The notes under the pieces were generated by a model that was given only the letters and a program-made list of their open reading frames with translations, searched no databases and was not told the DNA's origin. The position numbers were made by a program, and so were the translations under genes. Shown here piece after piece: positions 36,533 to 48,899 of a stretch of 64,000 nt of DNA (position 1 is the first letter of the stretch; every line of letters starts with the position of its first letter). The stretch comes from Scytalidium lignicola (lineage: Eukaryota > Ascomycota > Leotiomycetes): contig NCSJ02000015.1 in NCBI GenBank assembly GCA_002812745.2, forward strand, positions 62,001-126,000. The letters are read 5' to 3'.

Positions 36533-37868
36533 TATGGGTGGAGAAAGAGCTAGTATTCAAGCGTGATAACGCCAGGAGAACCTTAAGTCAGGGAAATTGG
36601 ACCTTTAATGATATCATAGCTAGAGTTTAATAAGAAAAAAGTATATTTTTAATGATTTGCGATTGATAATAATTACTAAATTCCACATGTTGCTCCACTG
36701 TGGAAGGTTCGAGTCATCATGCCGAGCCTTCTATCAATGCACCTCGAACATGGTCTTACCTACCGTAAGTGATACATCGGCAACTTATTCACCATAGATT
36801 ATTCTGCCCTGTCTCTTACCACATTAGAAATTTATCAGAGTCTATTTGTTGATTCTGTGAGCAACTATTGCAGTATTAATACTATCATATCTTGCAATGG
36901 CACTTTTCAGCGAAAATGAGCCACATGCATGACTTTTTCAGTGCGCGTACCATAGTAATTCGATGTAGAGGATAGAATCAACCAATTGACACCTTAAAAT
37001 TTAATAATTATATCCTCTTTTACCTGACACTTATCTCAAGAAAGCTTTTTTATAGCCGGCTCCATGCTAGCTTCTCATTATTGGCCTATAACAGACCCAT
37101 TCATTCATTCCAGCTCCTCCTACGAGTAGTTGCATACGCGCGGTATGTATGACCAAGGCTTCACATGCTAAGATGCACTGTAGCTTCCTATATATAGAAT
37201 CACTGATGTCAGTCAGATTTCAACTTGATATCTATCATCTCGGAATAAGAAGTAACTTATTGATGACGTGTTTAGAGCGATGTTTGAAAGGGCATTTCTG
37301 AACAGGGGTCTTTCCGAGCTAAATCTATTCCGAGGCATTCTTGAGGTGACAAAAGGAGCAGATCCGACGTGATGGAGATGTATCTGGAGCACATTTGGGT
37401 GGGCTATTACGGTACCCGTGGATAGCTAGCATATGATTGTTTTTGACTTTGCTGCGTTGGCTTTCCTCCCTGCTATAATAGTTTATGCTTAACGGGTACT
37501 CCGTACATTCAACGCGATCGGAATAATGGTCGATCTGGCTAAGATAATGTAAAAAAATATTATTCAGAAGAGTGTGAATTCTTAGAAGAATATGAGAACT
37601 ATGAATAGGCCTAAATATAGCACGCTCAACAGTCTGATAATTGCCGTAGCATGGAGCTACAGTAAGCATTCAACAACTTACTACTGTACAGGTTGTTGTA
37701 AGGTGGGAAACCTTACATATTTAGCCTGAGGTGTAGTAGCTCCATAACATAGCTCATCCGTTTCATAGGATTTCCTAGCAATGAAGTACAAATACTACAA
37801 GGAAAGAACAAACTACTTTTTTTTCCACAAAAAGAGGACCTGTAAGTTGTAATCTGGATATGAACCTA
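36533..37868. other. Intergenic, no supported gene
   Basis: The region separates the protease and P450 3' ends. Open frames are short and without motifs; several AT-rich runs occur. Nothing structural is recognised. Confidence 0.5.
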
Positions 37869-39612
37869 CTACGCGTTTGTTCGTGGGATGGCTTTGAGTA
37901 GCAACTCCGGCTTCTCCCACAATAAATAGACCTTCTGCATCTTCCAATCCTTCGATTCAGGCATAATCTCAAGATCGAAGTTCCAAAGCAGCAATGCCAT
38001 AAGCAAGCGCATCTCGGCATATGCTAAGCTGAAGAACGGAATTAGTTATGGGAGAGTCGGACACAGAGGAGCAGGAAAAGTAAACTCACTTCCGACCTAG
38101 ACAGTTACGAGGGCCAACATGGAATGGCTGCAGCGCTGCTTTTTTGTCTTGTGTGAACTCGCTCTCTTCTAACCAGCGCTCAGGGATGAAGTCATCCGGT
38201 TTTTCGAAGTTCTTAGGAGAGTGGAATGTAGCCCACTGCGTCATTCTCACGACAGTCTTGATAATTAGTAATGTCAGCGACAGGATGACTATGTCACATA
38301 TGCTAATGAGGAAGCTTACATTTGGCGGCACTATCTCACCACATATTACTTCGGAATTCAGACCGGTATTTCGTGGGAAGGCGTCAGCAACAGGCGGATA
38401 GATGCGAAGAGCCTCGTTCAGACAGGCGAGGAGGTAGGAGAGCTTATTGATGCTAACTAAGTTTATCTCGTCGGCGGAAGAGAATGAGCTACGGACTTCT
38501 GCCACAGCTTTGGCCATCTTATCTGGATTGGTCATTAGGTAGTATGTTGCACCCGACATCAGTGTCGCTGTTGTTTCACTTCCAGCAATGATTAAAGTCT
38601 GAACAGAGCTTTGATATTCGAGGTCTGTGACGCCACTGTCTGGCTGGAGAAACCCGGAAATCAGGTCAAGCCTCTCTGTCTCCAGGGTTTTGCGGTAGTC
38701 TCCTTTTGCCTTGGCCATCTTCTTTTGCTCAACTAGACCCTGCTTCAGCTCCTTCGGAATGAACTTTACCGCTAATCTGCTGAGGAAGGACCAGTACCTT
38801 GAACACCTGAGGAAGGCGACCATCTTCACCGAGTTAAAAATAAGCTTTACCCATGGGTGATATTCGGAGCTTTTGAGACAGTTAAATGATTCTCCGAAGA
38901 CAAGATCACCCATCACGTCGAAGGTAAAGAACTAGAATTGTAAGCTTGACATATTTCCGAGAGGCTGTGAAAGTGAAACGTACGTTAAACCACATAACTA
39001 TGTCGAGAGGCTTCGTTCCGTTTTCGGAATTTTCGTTTAAGCGTTTGATGAAAAGGTCAGAGTATGATCGAATGATTTCTTCCTGTGCCCTCATCCCTCT
39101 CTCCGAGAAGCCGTGCGACATCTTTTTTCGTAGCAAGCCGTGTCGGGATCGATCTGCGCTAATGATACTGCCGCCCCCCGAGACAAGATTACCATAAAAT
39201 AATGGGTCCTTTGTAAGTTCTACCTTGCCAATTCTTTGACCGTAGATGTCATTCCATCCATCTGGATTGGTATAACTAAGTTCATCTGGTGCAATACGAA
39301 TGACCTCGCCGTACCGTCGATGTTCTTCTGCAAGGACAAACGGTAGCTCTCCCCTTAAGCAATAGAAGCAATACCAAAGGCGAGTAGCTGCTGCCAGCTT
39401 CGGTCCTGGATATTTTGCTAGAGGGTGAAAGTAGACGTTATAGATAATATTGTAGACAACGGCGCATAAAATCTAGCAAGCACTGTCAGCACTGCATTTG
39501 AATGATGAAGGGACAATGCGCATACCAAACTGATAATAATCCCTAAGCAGGTCAAGATAATTTGAGCTTTAGTCTGGCCGACAAAGTGTAGGGCTATACT
39601 GGGGAGCAACAT
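37869..39612 (-). CDS. Cytochrome P450 monooxygenase
   Basis: Exons 39526-39612, 38984-39472, 38320-38931, 38090-38256 and 37869-38028; 504 residues. A hydrophobic N-terminal anchor (IILTCLGIIISL on into ILCAVVYNIIYN) precedes FHPLAKYPGPK, so it should sit on the endoplasmic reticulum facing the cytosol. The I-helix oxygen-activation motif is AGSETTA, the K-helix ExxR is EALR, PERW follows, and the haem loop is FHVGPRNCLGRN, with the Cys ligand near residue 449. It resembles fungal class E group I enzymes related to isotrichodermin- or benzoate-type hydroxylases, but the substrate is unknown. An alpha/beta hydrolase relic and an oxidoreductase lie downstream, with no clear cluster logic. All introns are GT-AG. 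Confidence 0.9.
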
Positions 39613-41273
39613 GGTGATGAAAGACGCTTGGAGGCAGAGCGAACGAACATGGACGTTTTAGAGTAAGTAAGATCAATGTCGATTTATACCATTAATTTAC
39701 AGCAGCGCATCATTATACGCACACTGCGCTAAATTTAGAAAGTTTAACAAGTCAGCCGGCTGTCTGAAAGGTTTGGAGCTTGCTTGCAAGTCTTCCGAGG
39801 GCAAGGACGATTCCGAAGCATGGAAAGGCGTCGTTATTATAGCACGTTCCGACACGTGCTTCCTAGGCTATGCCAAGACTGCTATGTAGATCTTTCCCTA
39901 TTACTCCAATAATTGGATTTTCTGTAATCTTTGTAATACTTAGAAATGCCCCCGCCGGTCCGGGGAATGATGTTCTGGCAAGTCGTTGAATTGCTCTGTA
40001 CTGTAGGAATGCATCTGGAATATGATGAGCTAAACCGAACAATACACTCATGCCTAAACTATTTGGAGATCAAAATAACCTGAACTAAGCTTGGAACACG
40101 GTCGGCCCAATTAAATCTGGGATACGGTGGAATGGTGAAATTGGCCGATGAGTGTATATAGAGAGAACTACTAGCTCCCAGGATGCAGAGCGGGGAAGGT
40201 GGTAGGGAACACATGCGGGGACAGCACATCAGCGCCAGCATGGCTCGACAGCTACAATGCTGCTAGATTTTAAGGGTGCACCAATATAATGACGCTGATT
40301 CTTTCATGAGGAGCACGAGGCCAGAGATCAGTCTGTGCACTGGTATAACGGTTGAATATAGCTTTGTTCTCCTCAAACTTAGTACATCTATTCTTCCTAC
40401 GTGAAAATTATCCCATGTTCCTTGTGCATGGTGCATGCTAAGGAACTCTCCCTCCACACCTCTCTACCGTACTATCCTGAACCTCGGCCCTTTTCAAATC
40501 GCTATGCGAACCACCTCAAATCCGAATCTCACTCAGCACGGCCTGTCTGAAAAGACCACTCTCCCCATCACCACACTATATCGACTTTAATTACAGCGTT
40601 CATCATTGCGTTTACCAAATATGAGAAGTTTTCCCTCTTCTTGATATCGTTCATCCTCACAACAATCTGAATAGGGGGAATTACTTTAGGATTTCTCGGT
40701 CAAATATAAAGAAGAGCCTCTAGATGTGTATAGTCTTTGTAGCTCCCGCCGTTGAAGAGGTTTAAGTTCCATGAGGAATACTATGATATAAATCCAACGG
40801 ATGCAGAGAGGTGTATCAAAATCCACTTTCTTTAAATTCGATACAAGCTCGACAATACCTTGTTAAGTGAATTGAATGTAAATTCCTTAGAAAGGTATAG
40901 AAAAGCGCGTGACCAAGCGCCATTTTCGAGAATATCCGCGTATAAGCTTCGCCAAGCCAGTAACTGATTCTATTAATTGGATATGACGCCTAGATTGGGA
41001 CTTTAGTCTCTTTAGCATAATGCAACCATGGCAATACTATTCCGGAAATGTGAATGGTATCAATGTGGTGCGGCTATTTGCAAAGCACCGGCTCACAGTG
41101 GCTTAATGACGACAACTAGTCGTAAAAAAGTATGCTAACGTTGATAGTAATGCTAAATTACCATATTCCTTTATTATAAAATGCTTGTTCCCTCTTTAAT
41201 ACCATTCAGTCCTTTTGAGTTTGCTCACGTCTCAGCTCTAATTATTCAAGCAAATATTTACAACCTCTTTATC
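39613..41273. other. Intergenic, no supported gene
   Basis: Short minus-strand open frames at 39863-40051, 40059-40241 and 40263-40457 show no family features and no splice chain. The right part is AT-rich. Confidence 0.5.
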
Positions 41274-41774
41274 ATGGCCAAAAAGCCTACATTAATCCTA
41301 GTGCCTGGAGCATGGCATAATATTTCGAAGTGGGGCAAAATTGTTCCACTCTTACGGGTACAAGGGTACAAATGTATCCCTGTGGCTGTTCCATCAGCAT
41401 CCCCAAATTCTTCTGCGACTTGCTTAGATGATATTACAAACGTTCGACGTGCAATTGTAGCAGAGACCATAGAGGGACGTAATGTCGTAGTGGTGGTGCA
41501 TTACTATGACAGCCACGTCGGAAACAGTGCAGTCAGGGGTCTCACACGACCTAAGAAAGATGATCCCTTATCTACACACGACTCTTCTGGTCACGTTATC
41601 GGTATTGTCATGATTGTGTCTGGTTTCACTATGACAGGAATTGGGGTTCTTGAGGGTATGGGCGGCAAGCTACCGCTATCATGGAAGGCTTTTATTTTAT
41701 ATATTTTTATATTCATACTCTCTATTGTCTTCCTGGTTTGGCGCCTGCAGAGAACTCTATGCTTACAGTTTTAA
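41274..41774 (+). pseudogene. Truncated alpha/beta hydrolase with lost nucleophile
   Basis: From the ATG at 41274 the frame starts MAKKPTLILVPGAWHNISKW, a typical first strand and oxyanion loop of small EstA/methylesterase-like hydrolases. It continues through DDITNVRRAIVAETIEGRNVVVV. Where the family has a nucleophile elbow of type HSYGG, this protein has HYYDS, so the serine is replaced by Tyr. After LPLSWK the homology ends in AFILYIFIFILSIVFL, likely intron-like or shifted sequence. A short block RELYAYSF in another frame just after it (about 41750-41775) looks like the next conserved piece. The His/Asp half of the catalytic triad is missing. A non-catalytic expressed protein cannot be excluded. 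Confidence 0.7.
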
Positions 41775-42759
41775 CATTGGCCTCCATTAAAAGGTATATA
41801 CCTCAGTCCTTCCTTTCCGCCTGTTTCTAGCCTTCAGTTTGCGTACAAATATTAGCGTACCTAACAGACAAAACAATATACCGCTTTTACTTCCTCAACT
41901 TCTAATCAAACTGCCTGTGTTCTTTTTTAGTTTATTATTAACTATTGAACGTTTTTTATTCGGCCTTAAAAGCGATATGGCGTCGAATCTAATATAGTAA
42001 GCATCTTTACCTTTGGAACCCCTCCCAGAGAAGGTCCTTTAAGCGCAAAAGCTTTAATTCTTTCTTTTGATAAATACTTCCGTACGCATTTCCCCTTATT
42101 CGTCTGCTCGGACGTCATGTCTGGCAGTTCAACTACCGAAGCAGCGAAGAACGCCCCCGCAACCAACAAGCGGCTAGAAATGGCATAACTGCGATGATGC
42201 CGTCATGTCAAAGCATAGAGAGGCCTGCCCGCTCTAGAATTCAGTTCTATACTCAATAACCACTCATTCTCTAGGCTTATCAGGGCAACTTCTAGAACTA
42301 GTCAAGGAGATGATTGTGAGAAATGTAGCAAATTCTAAACTAATTAAGAGTTATGTCAACATGTATATTATAACCATAAAAACGTAATGAATGGCATAAC
42401 AAGTCTTTAGATCGATAAATACCATTTGCCTTACCAGTAGATCTAGACTTTGGACCGGAGATGTCCTAATGGAGTCTAACTAGCACCGTGTCTCAGTTGT
42501 CATGGCTCAATTAGGCAGCCTTTATACAGTACGCCGGTTGATATAGTTTGGCATACCCGATCAACATATGACACCAATCTTTTGCAAACAATATACTTAA
42601 ATGTCTTCTTTCTCTCCATGTTCTTCTAATTTCTAGGACAGCAACAGAGTTTCTAATTTTCTAAGACGTTGAGATTCTTACTAGCATATGATCCGAACAA
42701 TATCAAAATATTCTCTTTAGACTTTACCATCACGTATATATCTTATTTGAACCTCTAAA
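41775..42759. other. Intergenic, no supported gene
   Basis: AT-rich, with short open frames only. The last 150 bases presumably contain the promoter of the small secreted protein gene at 42760. Confidence 0.5.
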
Positions 42760-43338
42760 ATGATTACTAAATTCTCCATATTTACTCTCATAGTTATTTC
42801 TGGCTTAACAACTTCTCTTCTAACTTCTGATATGGAGAATGGGACAACGTAAGTAATAAATGAGTCTAACGATTTTACCTCCTGCATGTCTACTGCACTA
42901 AAAGAAACCCATAGCGAGAGGAGAATAGCTACAGTGAATCTCAATCCAACTAGCTCCTATGGTTCTTGTGGTGTCATCAGCCCTGATTCATCCTTGACCG
43001 TCGCTATCAGCAATACTTGGATGAAGAGCGAGTCACCGAGTCCTTACTGTGGTCAAAAGATTAAGGTTACAAATACCAGTCTTGCTACCGATGTATCTAT
43101 TAGTGGAGAGGGGAACACTGTTATTGTTACGGTTGAGGATACCTGCATGGGCTGTGATGAGACTCATCTTGACCTCTCTGTGACAGCCTGGAATACGATA
43201 ACCAACAATTCGCTCTACAGTTCTGTTGGTATCTCCTGGTGCGTAATTATTACAAAGCTGTATCACGATTATAATGATGAAAAAAATCCAAACTAATTGG
43301 TAATTAGGGCCTTCTGCAGTGTTGATAGCGACTGTTAA
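42760..43338 (+). CDS. Small secreted double-psi beta-barrel (RlpA/barwin/expansin-like) protein
   Basis: Exons 42760-42848, 42915-43238 and 43308-43338; 147 residues. The N-terminus MITKFSIFTLIVISGLTTS is a clear signal peptide. The mature part has SYGSCGVISPDSSLTVAIS, SPYCGQKIKVTN, VTVEDTCMGCDETHLDLS and VGISW, the conserved strands and paired cysteines of the RlpA-like double-psi beta-barrel. The motif D-x-C-x-x-C with the following HLDLS is well kept. Such proteins are secreted to the cell wall or the plant apoplast; some are elicitor- or effector-like. The last short exon (AFCSVDSDC) rests on weak splice sites; without it the frame runs to 43296 with a less typical tail. No enzymatic activity is implied. 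Confidence 0.8.
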
Positions 43339-43770
43339 ATTGAAGGTTGATCAAACGCTGACGACATATGTATATATTGTATATACCTTGTGCTAAAATC
43401 ACTGAGGAGACCGTTCATCATTACGAAATTATTTGTATAGAAGCCTTAAAACGGAATGCAAAGTTGGGCTAGATGCTAACAAGGTATGGGCTATTGTTAC
43501 GATACGTTTGATAGATCCCAGGGTTCGGTTTAATTAATTTAGTATTTGCCCAAATGAAATTTCAAACTAAAATCAACTTAATTAGTATAAAGCTATACTA
43601 AAGTTAATTAATCTGTACTAGGTGCTGAGTGTTAAATTTTGAACCCTGATAAATACGCAGAGGCCAAAAACGGTTTATTTTGTTTATAATGTTATCTGTT
43701 TATAGAATGGAGGAAATCCAGCAAACAAGTTCTTCTCGGACCCATACTCTCTGCAATAGTTTCCGTCCTT
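43339..43770. other. Intergenic, AT-rich
   Basis: It lies between two convergent genes. Nothing other than AT-rich runs is seen, including TTAATTAATT words near 43530-43610. Confidence 0.5.
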
Positions 43771-45286
<1,516 letters not shown>

Positions 45287-46220
45287 TACGAATGAATATG
45301 ATTTGATGTTTGACAATATTTGAACAATGGAGCAAGCAATATAATTGATTTCAAAATCTTGTACTTTTACAATGAAGGAAAACTACGGAAGCCCTCGACC
45401 GGTATCATAGAAAAGCGATATTTATACTAGACGCGTGTTTCCTAGGTGGATCCACTCGCCCCAAAGTCGATTCGAGAACACAGCAATATGCACCAACATG
45501 AATCAGCAAGTGCGGGTAACAACATTTGCGCGGTGTACGTAACGTACAGTAGCTGTCTTGGCACGTGGTGTTGTTGCTGTGGTGCGTACCAGGGCAGTGA
45601 ATAGACTGGAAGGATTCAATAATCCATCATTTTAGGCTCCTCTCTTTTTAGTTACAATATTCACTTTGCTGATAGGTTTGCCTGTTGGTGGGCGTGCAGC
45701 GTGAATATTGTAGCCAGAATCTCAGTCTTATATTTAGGCAAGCGCAATCAAATCCCCACACAACTACTACAACAACAACAACTACAACCACAACCCCAGC
45801 TCACCGAGACCGAGTCGTGGCCAGAACTTGCTGATCGCGCAAAACAGAGGATCTGTCAATATGAATACGAGTCCGAATCTGTATCTTGACGCAATTAAGA
45901 TGCAAGCTTTCTGGTCCCTTGCCTATTGGCCTTCATTGAATGGCTGCCAGCAGGAGCAGGGAATCTATTGCGAGAGATATCCTGAACTTTGTCAACGATG
46001 AGGAGTTGTTTGACATCTACAGAAACCTTTGCACGGGTTCTCCTGTTTTCCCAGTAAGTTTCGAAGACCTTGTTCGTTGTTGATAAATATTCCACACCGA
46101 CTGACTTCTGACTTCTTATTGTAGTGAAAATATCACTTGAAGAAGCTCCATCATCGCGAACTATACTCCTGTTCTTCAATACCATCAAATACCAAAATAC
46201 TATTAAATTTTTTATTGATA
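45287..46220. other. Intergenic, no firmly supported gene
   Basis: A 46-codon frame at about 45860-45997 (MNTSPNLYLDAIKMQAFW...) is intact but unrecognised. It lies just upstream of the tandem small ORFs and could be a leader exon of that locus. A CAACAACTAC-type stretch occurs near 45760-45800. Confidence 0.4.
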
Positions 46221-46463
46221 ATGACACCACCAGCCTATCAATTCGATATCGGCACCTTCGTGGAGGGCAGCGTGGGAGGATTATCTACCCTGGTTATGGG
46301 GTGCATCTCATTGCGGCCGAAAGACAAACTGTCAAAATGGATTACCGAGAGAAAGGTTGCGCTTGAGAAAGCGCAAAATGATATAGAAGCTGGGATTCTG
46401 AATGAGCGGACCCTAGCTGTGGCGGGTATTATAATCCCCTCTACCATCACAAACCGCATCTAA
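46221..46463 (+). CDS. Small unknown membrane protein, copy 1 of a tandem pair
   Basis: Single open frame of 80 residues starting MTPPAYQFDIGTFVEGSVGG. I do not recognise the family. Residues about 13-31 are hydrophobic (FVEGSVGGLSTLVMGCISL) and could span a membrane. They are followed by basic and charged residues (RPKDKLSKW, then a predicted helix with KVALEKAQND). The start and first 40 residues are shared with the next copy 273 bases downstream, as is the sequence ATCAAATACCAAAA before each ATG. This repetition is the main reason to call a gene. Expression is unproven. Confidence 0.5.
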   Translation: MTPPAYQFDIGTFVEGSVGGLSTLVMGCISLRPKDKLSKWITERKVALEKAQNDIEAGILNERTLAVAGIIIPSTITNRI

Positions 46464-46493
46464 TTCTATCAAATACCAAAAATTACATTGAAA

Positions 46494-46954
46494 ATGTCAC
46501 CTCCCGCCTATCAGTTTGACATCGGAACGTTTGTGTGGGGGTGTGTTGGGGCATTATCTACCATGGTCGCTGTCTACATCTATTTGAGGCCAACGGGCAG
46601 AATATCGCGCTGGATTATCCGGCGCAGGGCGGGGCTTAATATAGCCCAAAATGGCGAAGAGAGTGGCCGGAATAGACTGAGGGCCCGCAGTAACTGTGTT
46701 GAGCCTGGAAGACGGAGCCGAAGAAATAGAAATGGGGGCCGAAACTACGTAAGTCTTGGAATTCCTGTCATATGATAGTAATGAATAGTATCTAACTCAA
46801 TATAGTATTGCCGCTGCCATACAACCTCCACCAACGGTGTACCAGCCGGGGAGACCCCGGAGTTCGGTAAGTCTTATCAAATGAATATTTCTGTATGTAT
46901 CGTACCAACGCTACTTATAACCTGATAGTCCTTCCCATAATTGGGAAGAGTTGA
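46494..46954 (+). CDS. Small unknown membrane protein, copy 2 of a tandem pair
   Basis: Proposed exons 46494-46748, 46806-46866 and 46929-46954; 113 residues. The N-terminus MSPPAYQFDIGTFVWGCVGA matches copy 1 almost residue for residue, and FVWGCVGALSTMVAVYIYL is a good membrane segment. The tail is strongly basic (WIIRRRAGLN, RRSRRNRNGGR), so the N-terminus is probably outside or lumenal and the tail cytosolic. Both donors are GTAAGTC, which supports splicing, but the last exon is short and uncertain. Without splicing the frame ends at 46775. No known family is recognised. Confidence 0.45.
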
Positions 46955-48899
46955 AACTATTTTTTGGGGAGGGTGGGTGTGCGGGCGGGCTTTTGAAAAG
47001 GGGGCGTTTGAAGTTTGGAGAGTTTTGGATTTTGGATTTTGGATTTTTTGCTTATAGACTTTCAATTTTCAATTTTTGTTTCCTTCCTGCTATTCTCCCA
47101 GCCCATCCGCTCTTCTCTATCCTCGTCGACCTGACCTCCTTATTCTCAAACTCCAATTACCCAGCCGATCCTTCAGCTTCCAAGAATGACTTCAACTCCC
47201 CAAGAAGATATTCCCTTTTCCTCTTCCTCCGACTTGAAAATGATTTGCTCCCGAGAAATCTTTTTCGATAGCTTGCTAGTATGATTGAGACTTGTATAGG
47301 TCATTAAGAGGTATAAGCCAAGGACTCCCGAAGGAGGGTATGTTGCTGGCTATTGTTTGTGGTATGCGACCTGGAAAACGTGAGAGATTTCCTGCAAAAC
47401 ATGATATCGTCAGCAAATTGAACTGACTCTATGCCAGTCATTTGATACGTACAGGAGTCACGAATGAATGCCCCGAGCACGTCAATATATCCCAAATGGC
47501 TTGTATATTGAATCCCTCAACGTAATTCCATCAACAGGTTATTGATATTTTCGTACTCATGCTGGTGTGTCGAATTGGAGGAAAGCATCATCATCGTATC
47601 TCCCAAGCATTGGGAGTATCCTGGGATAGCCCTATTCTAAATTAGCAATTTACTAGAAAAGATCCTAGAATTGATAAATAAATAAAAAAGTCATACCAGT
47701 ACCCTTTCTCCCGATACCTATGAGAACATAATGCCAAATAATTATCGTGGTGGAGACATGTTGAGCAGAAATGGGCATCGTGATCTCTGGGATCTGGCAG
47801 TGCGCTAGTCACTGGACCAGGCATTCCCTCCTAGACGGATAGGTCGAGCAGAACTGCTTTTGCAGAAAACTCATGGTTCACATTGAAGAGTAAATCATGT
47901 AATGTCTAGAGGAATATGCAGAAAAAATGGAATGAAGTGGTGGTGAGAAACGCTGATTAGGTCAGTTTCTGTTTTGGGACAGCCTCGGTTTCGATTGTGT
48001 ACGGCAGCTACTCGCCAAGAAGATCCCGCGAAAATGGAAGGCGGCAGTTGTCTGAAGACAGGTGTTTTGCGGATCTTCACTTGCTCTTCGACATTTGCAC
48101 ATAGGGGATATTTACCACCAAATCTCGGATACTGCACGCGTAAATTTGTTCTCATTCCTCAGCAACATCCTGCTTCTTTCACGCATTCGGCTGCCCAAGG
48201 CTTTGATTAACGACCTCTATAGTCCGCTCACCATATTTGCTTTAGCTGCCAAGAGGATGTGTTATTTCTGTAAGCTCGATGTTGGACCCAGCGACCGTGA
48301 TATTTGTCAAGGGCTAATTTCTTAACTTTTATAGAGATCCAGACCAACAGAGGACCTACACAACAAGCAGACAACATTATAAGCTGGCGACAATGGCTCC
48401 ATCGTCTAGGAGGCTCCCTCCGAACTGAAGGAATCAAGGAGTGACAGCGAAATTGTGAGTAAAACACTACCATTAACTCACAATGGTACTCTGCCATTTT
48501 CTAGTTGAAGGATAACGACCAGTAGTAATCTTGCTTATTTGCCCGATAGACAAACACTATGGATTCTACCCATAATTACCATATTACCTAACGAATCTTG
48601 ACCTATCGTCTAAGGCCTTTGTTTACACAGATGCTCTTATGGAAGATGTCGACAATCTGAAAGGAAGGTTGACGAGTAGGAGAGCGGAGCTCGAGAGGGT
48701 ATTACAGTACATTCTGCCTCAATAATATGGCGAGCGAAAGAAATCCAATAGCATACTCGTATCACAAAGAGTACACATAGCGTCCAACATTTCGTTCGGT
48801 CAGTACAACCTGTCAATAATCCTGCCAGCGATCAAGGCTCGCCTGACGCCATTATTCCCTCTGCTGTCTAGAACCACGACCATCATTAGATTGAAGAAT
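46955..48899. other. Intergenic with a possible coiled-coil exon remnant
   Basis: No complete gene is seen. At about 48632-48725, after a TTTACACAG acceptor-like site, an open stretch encodes DALMEDVDNLKGRLTSRRAE then LERVLQYILPQ and a stop, with heptad-like leucines. Another open block near 48335-48430 (DPDQQRTYTTSRQHYKLATM) may belong to the same decayed or unrecognised gene. I could not build a consistent model. Confidence 0.4.

Noticed and set aside
36700..36730. GGTTCGAGTC-like T-arm suggesting a tRNA
   Set aside because: No matching acceptor, D or anticodon arms around it.
39863..40457. Three short minus-strand frames downstream of the P450 start
   Set aside because: No recognisable content and no consistent splice sites to the P450 or to each other.
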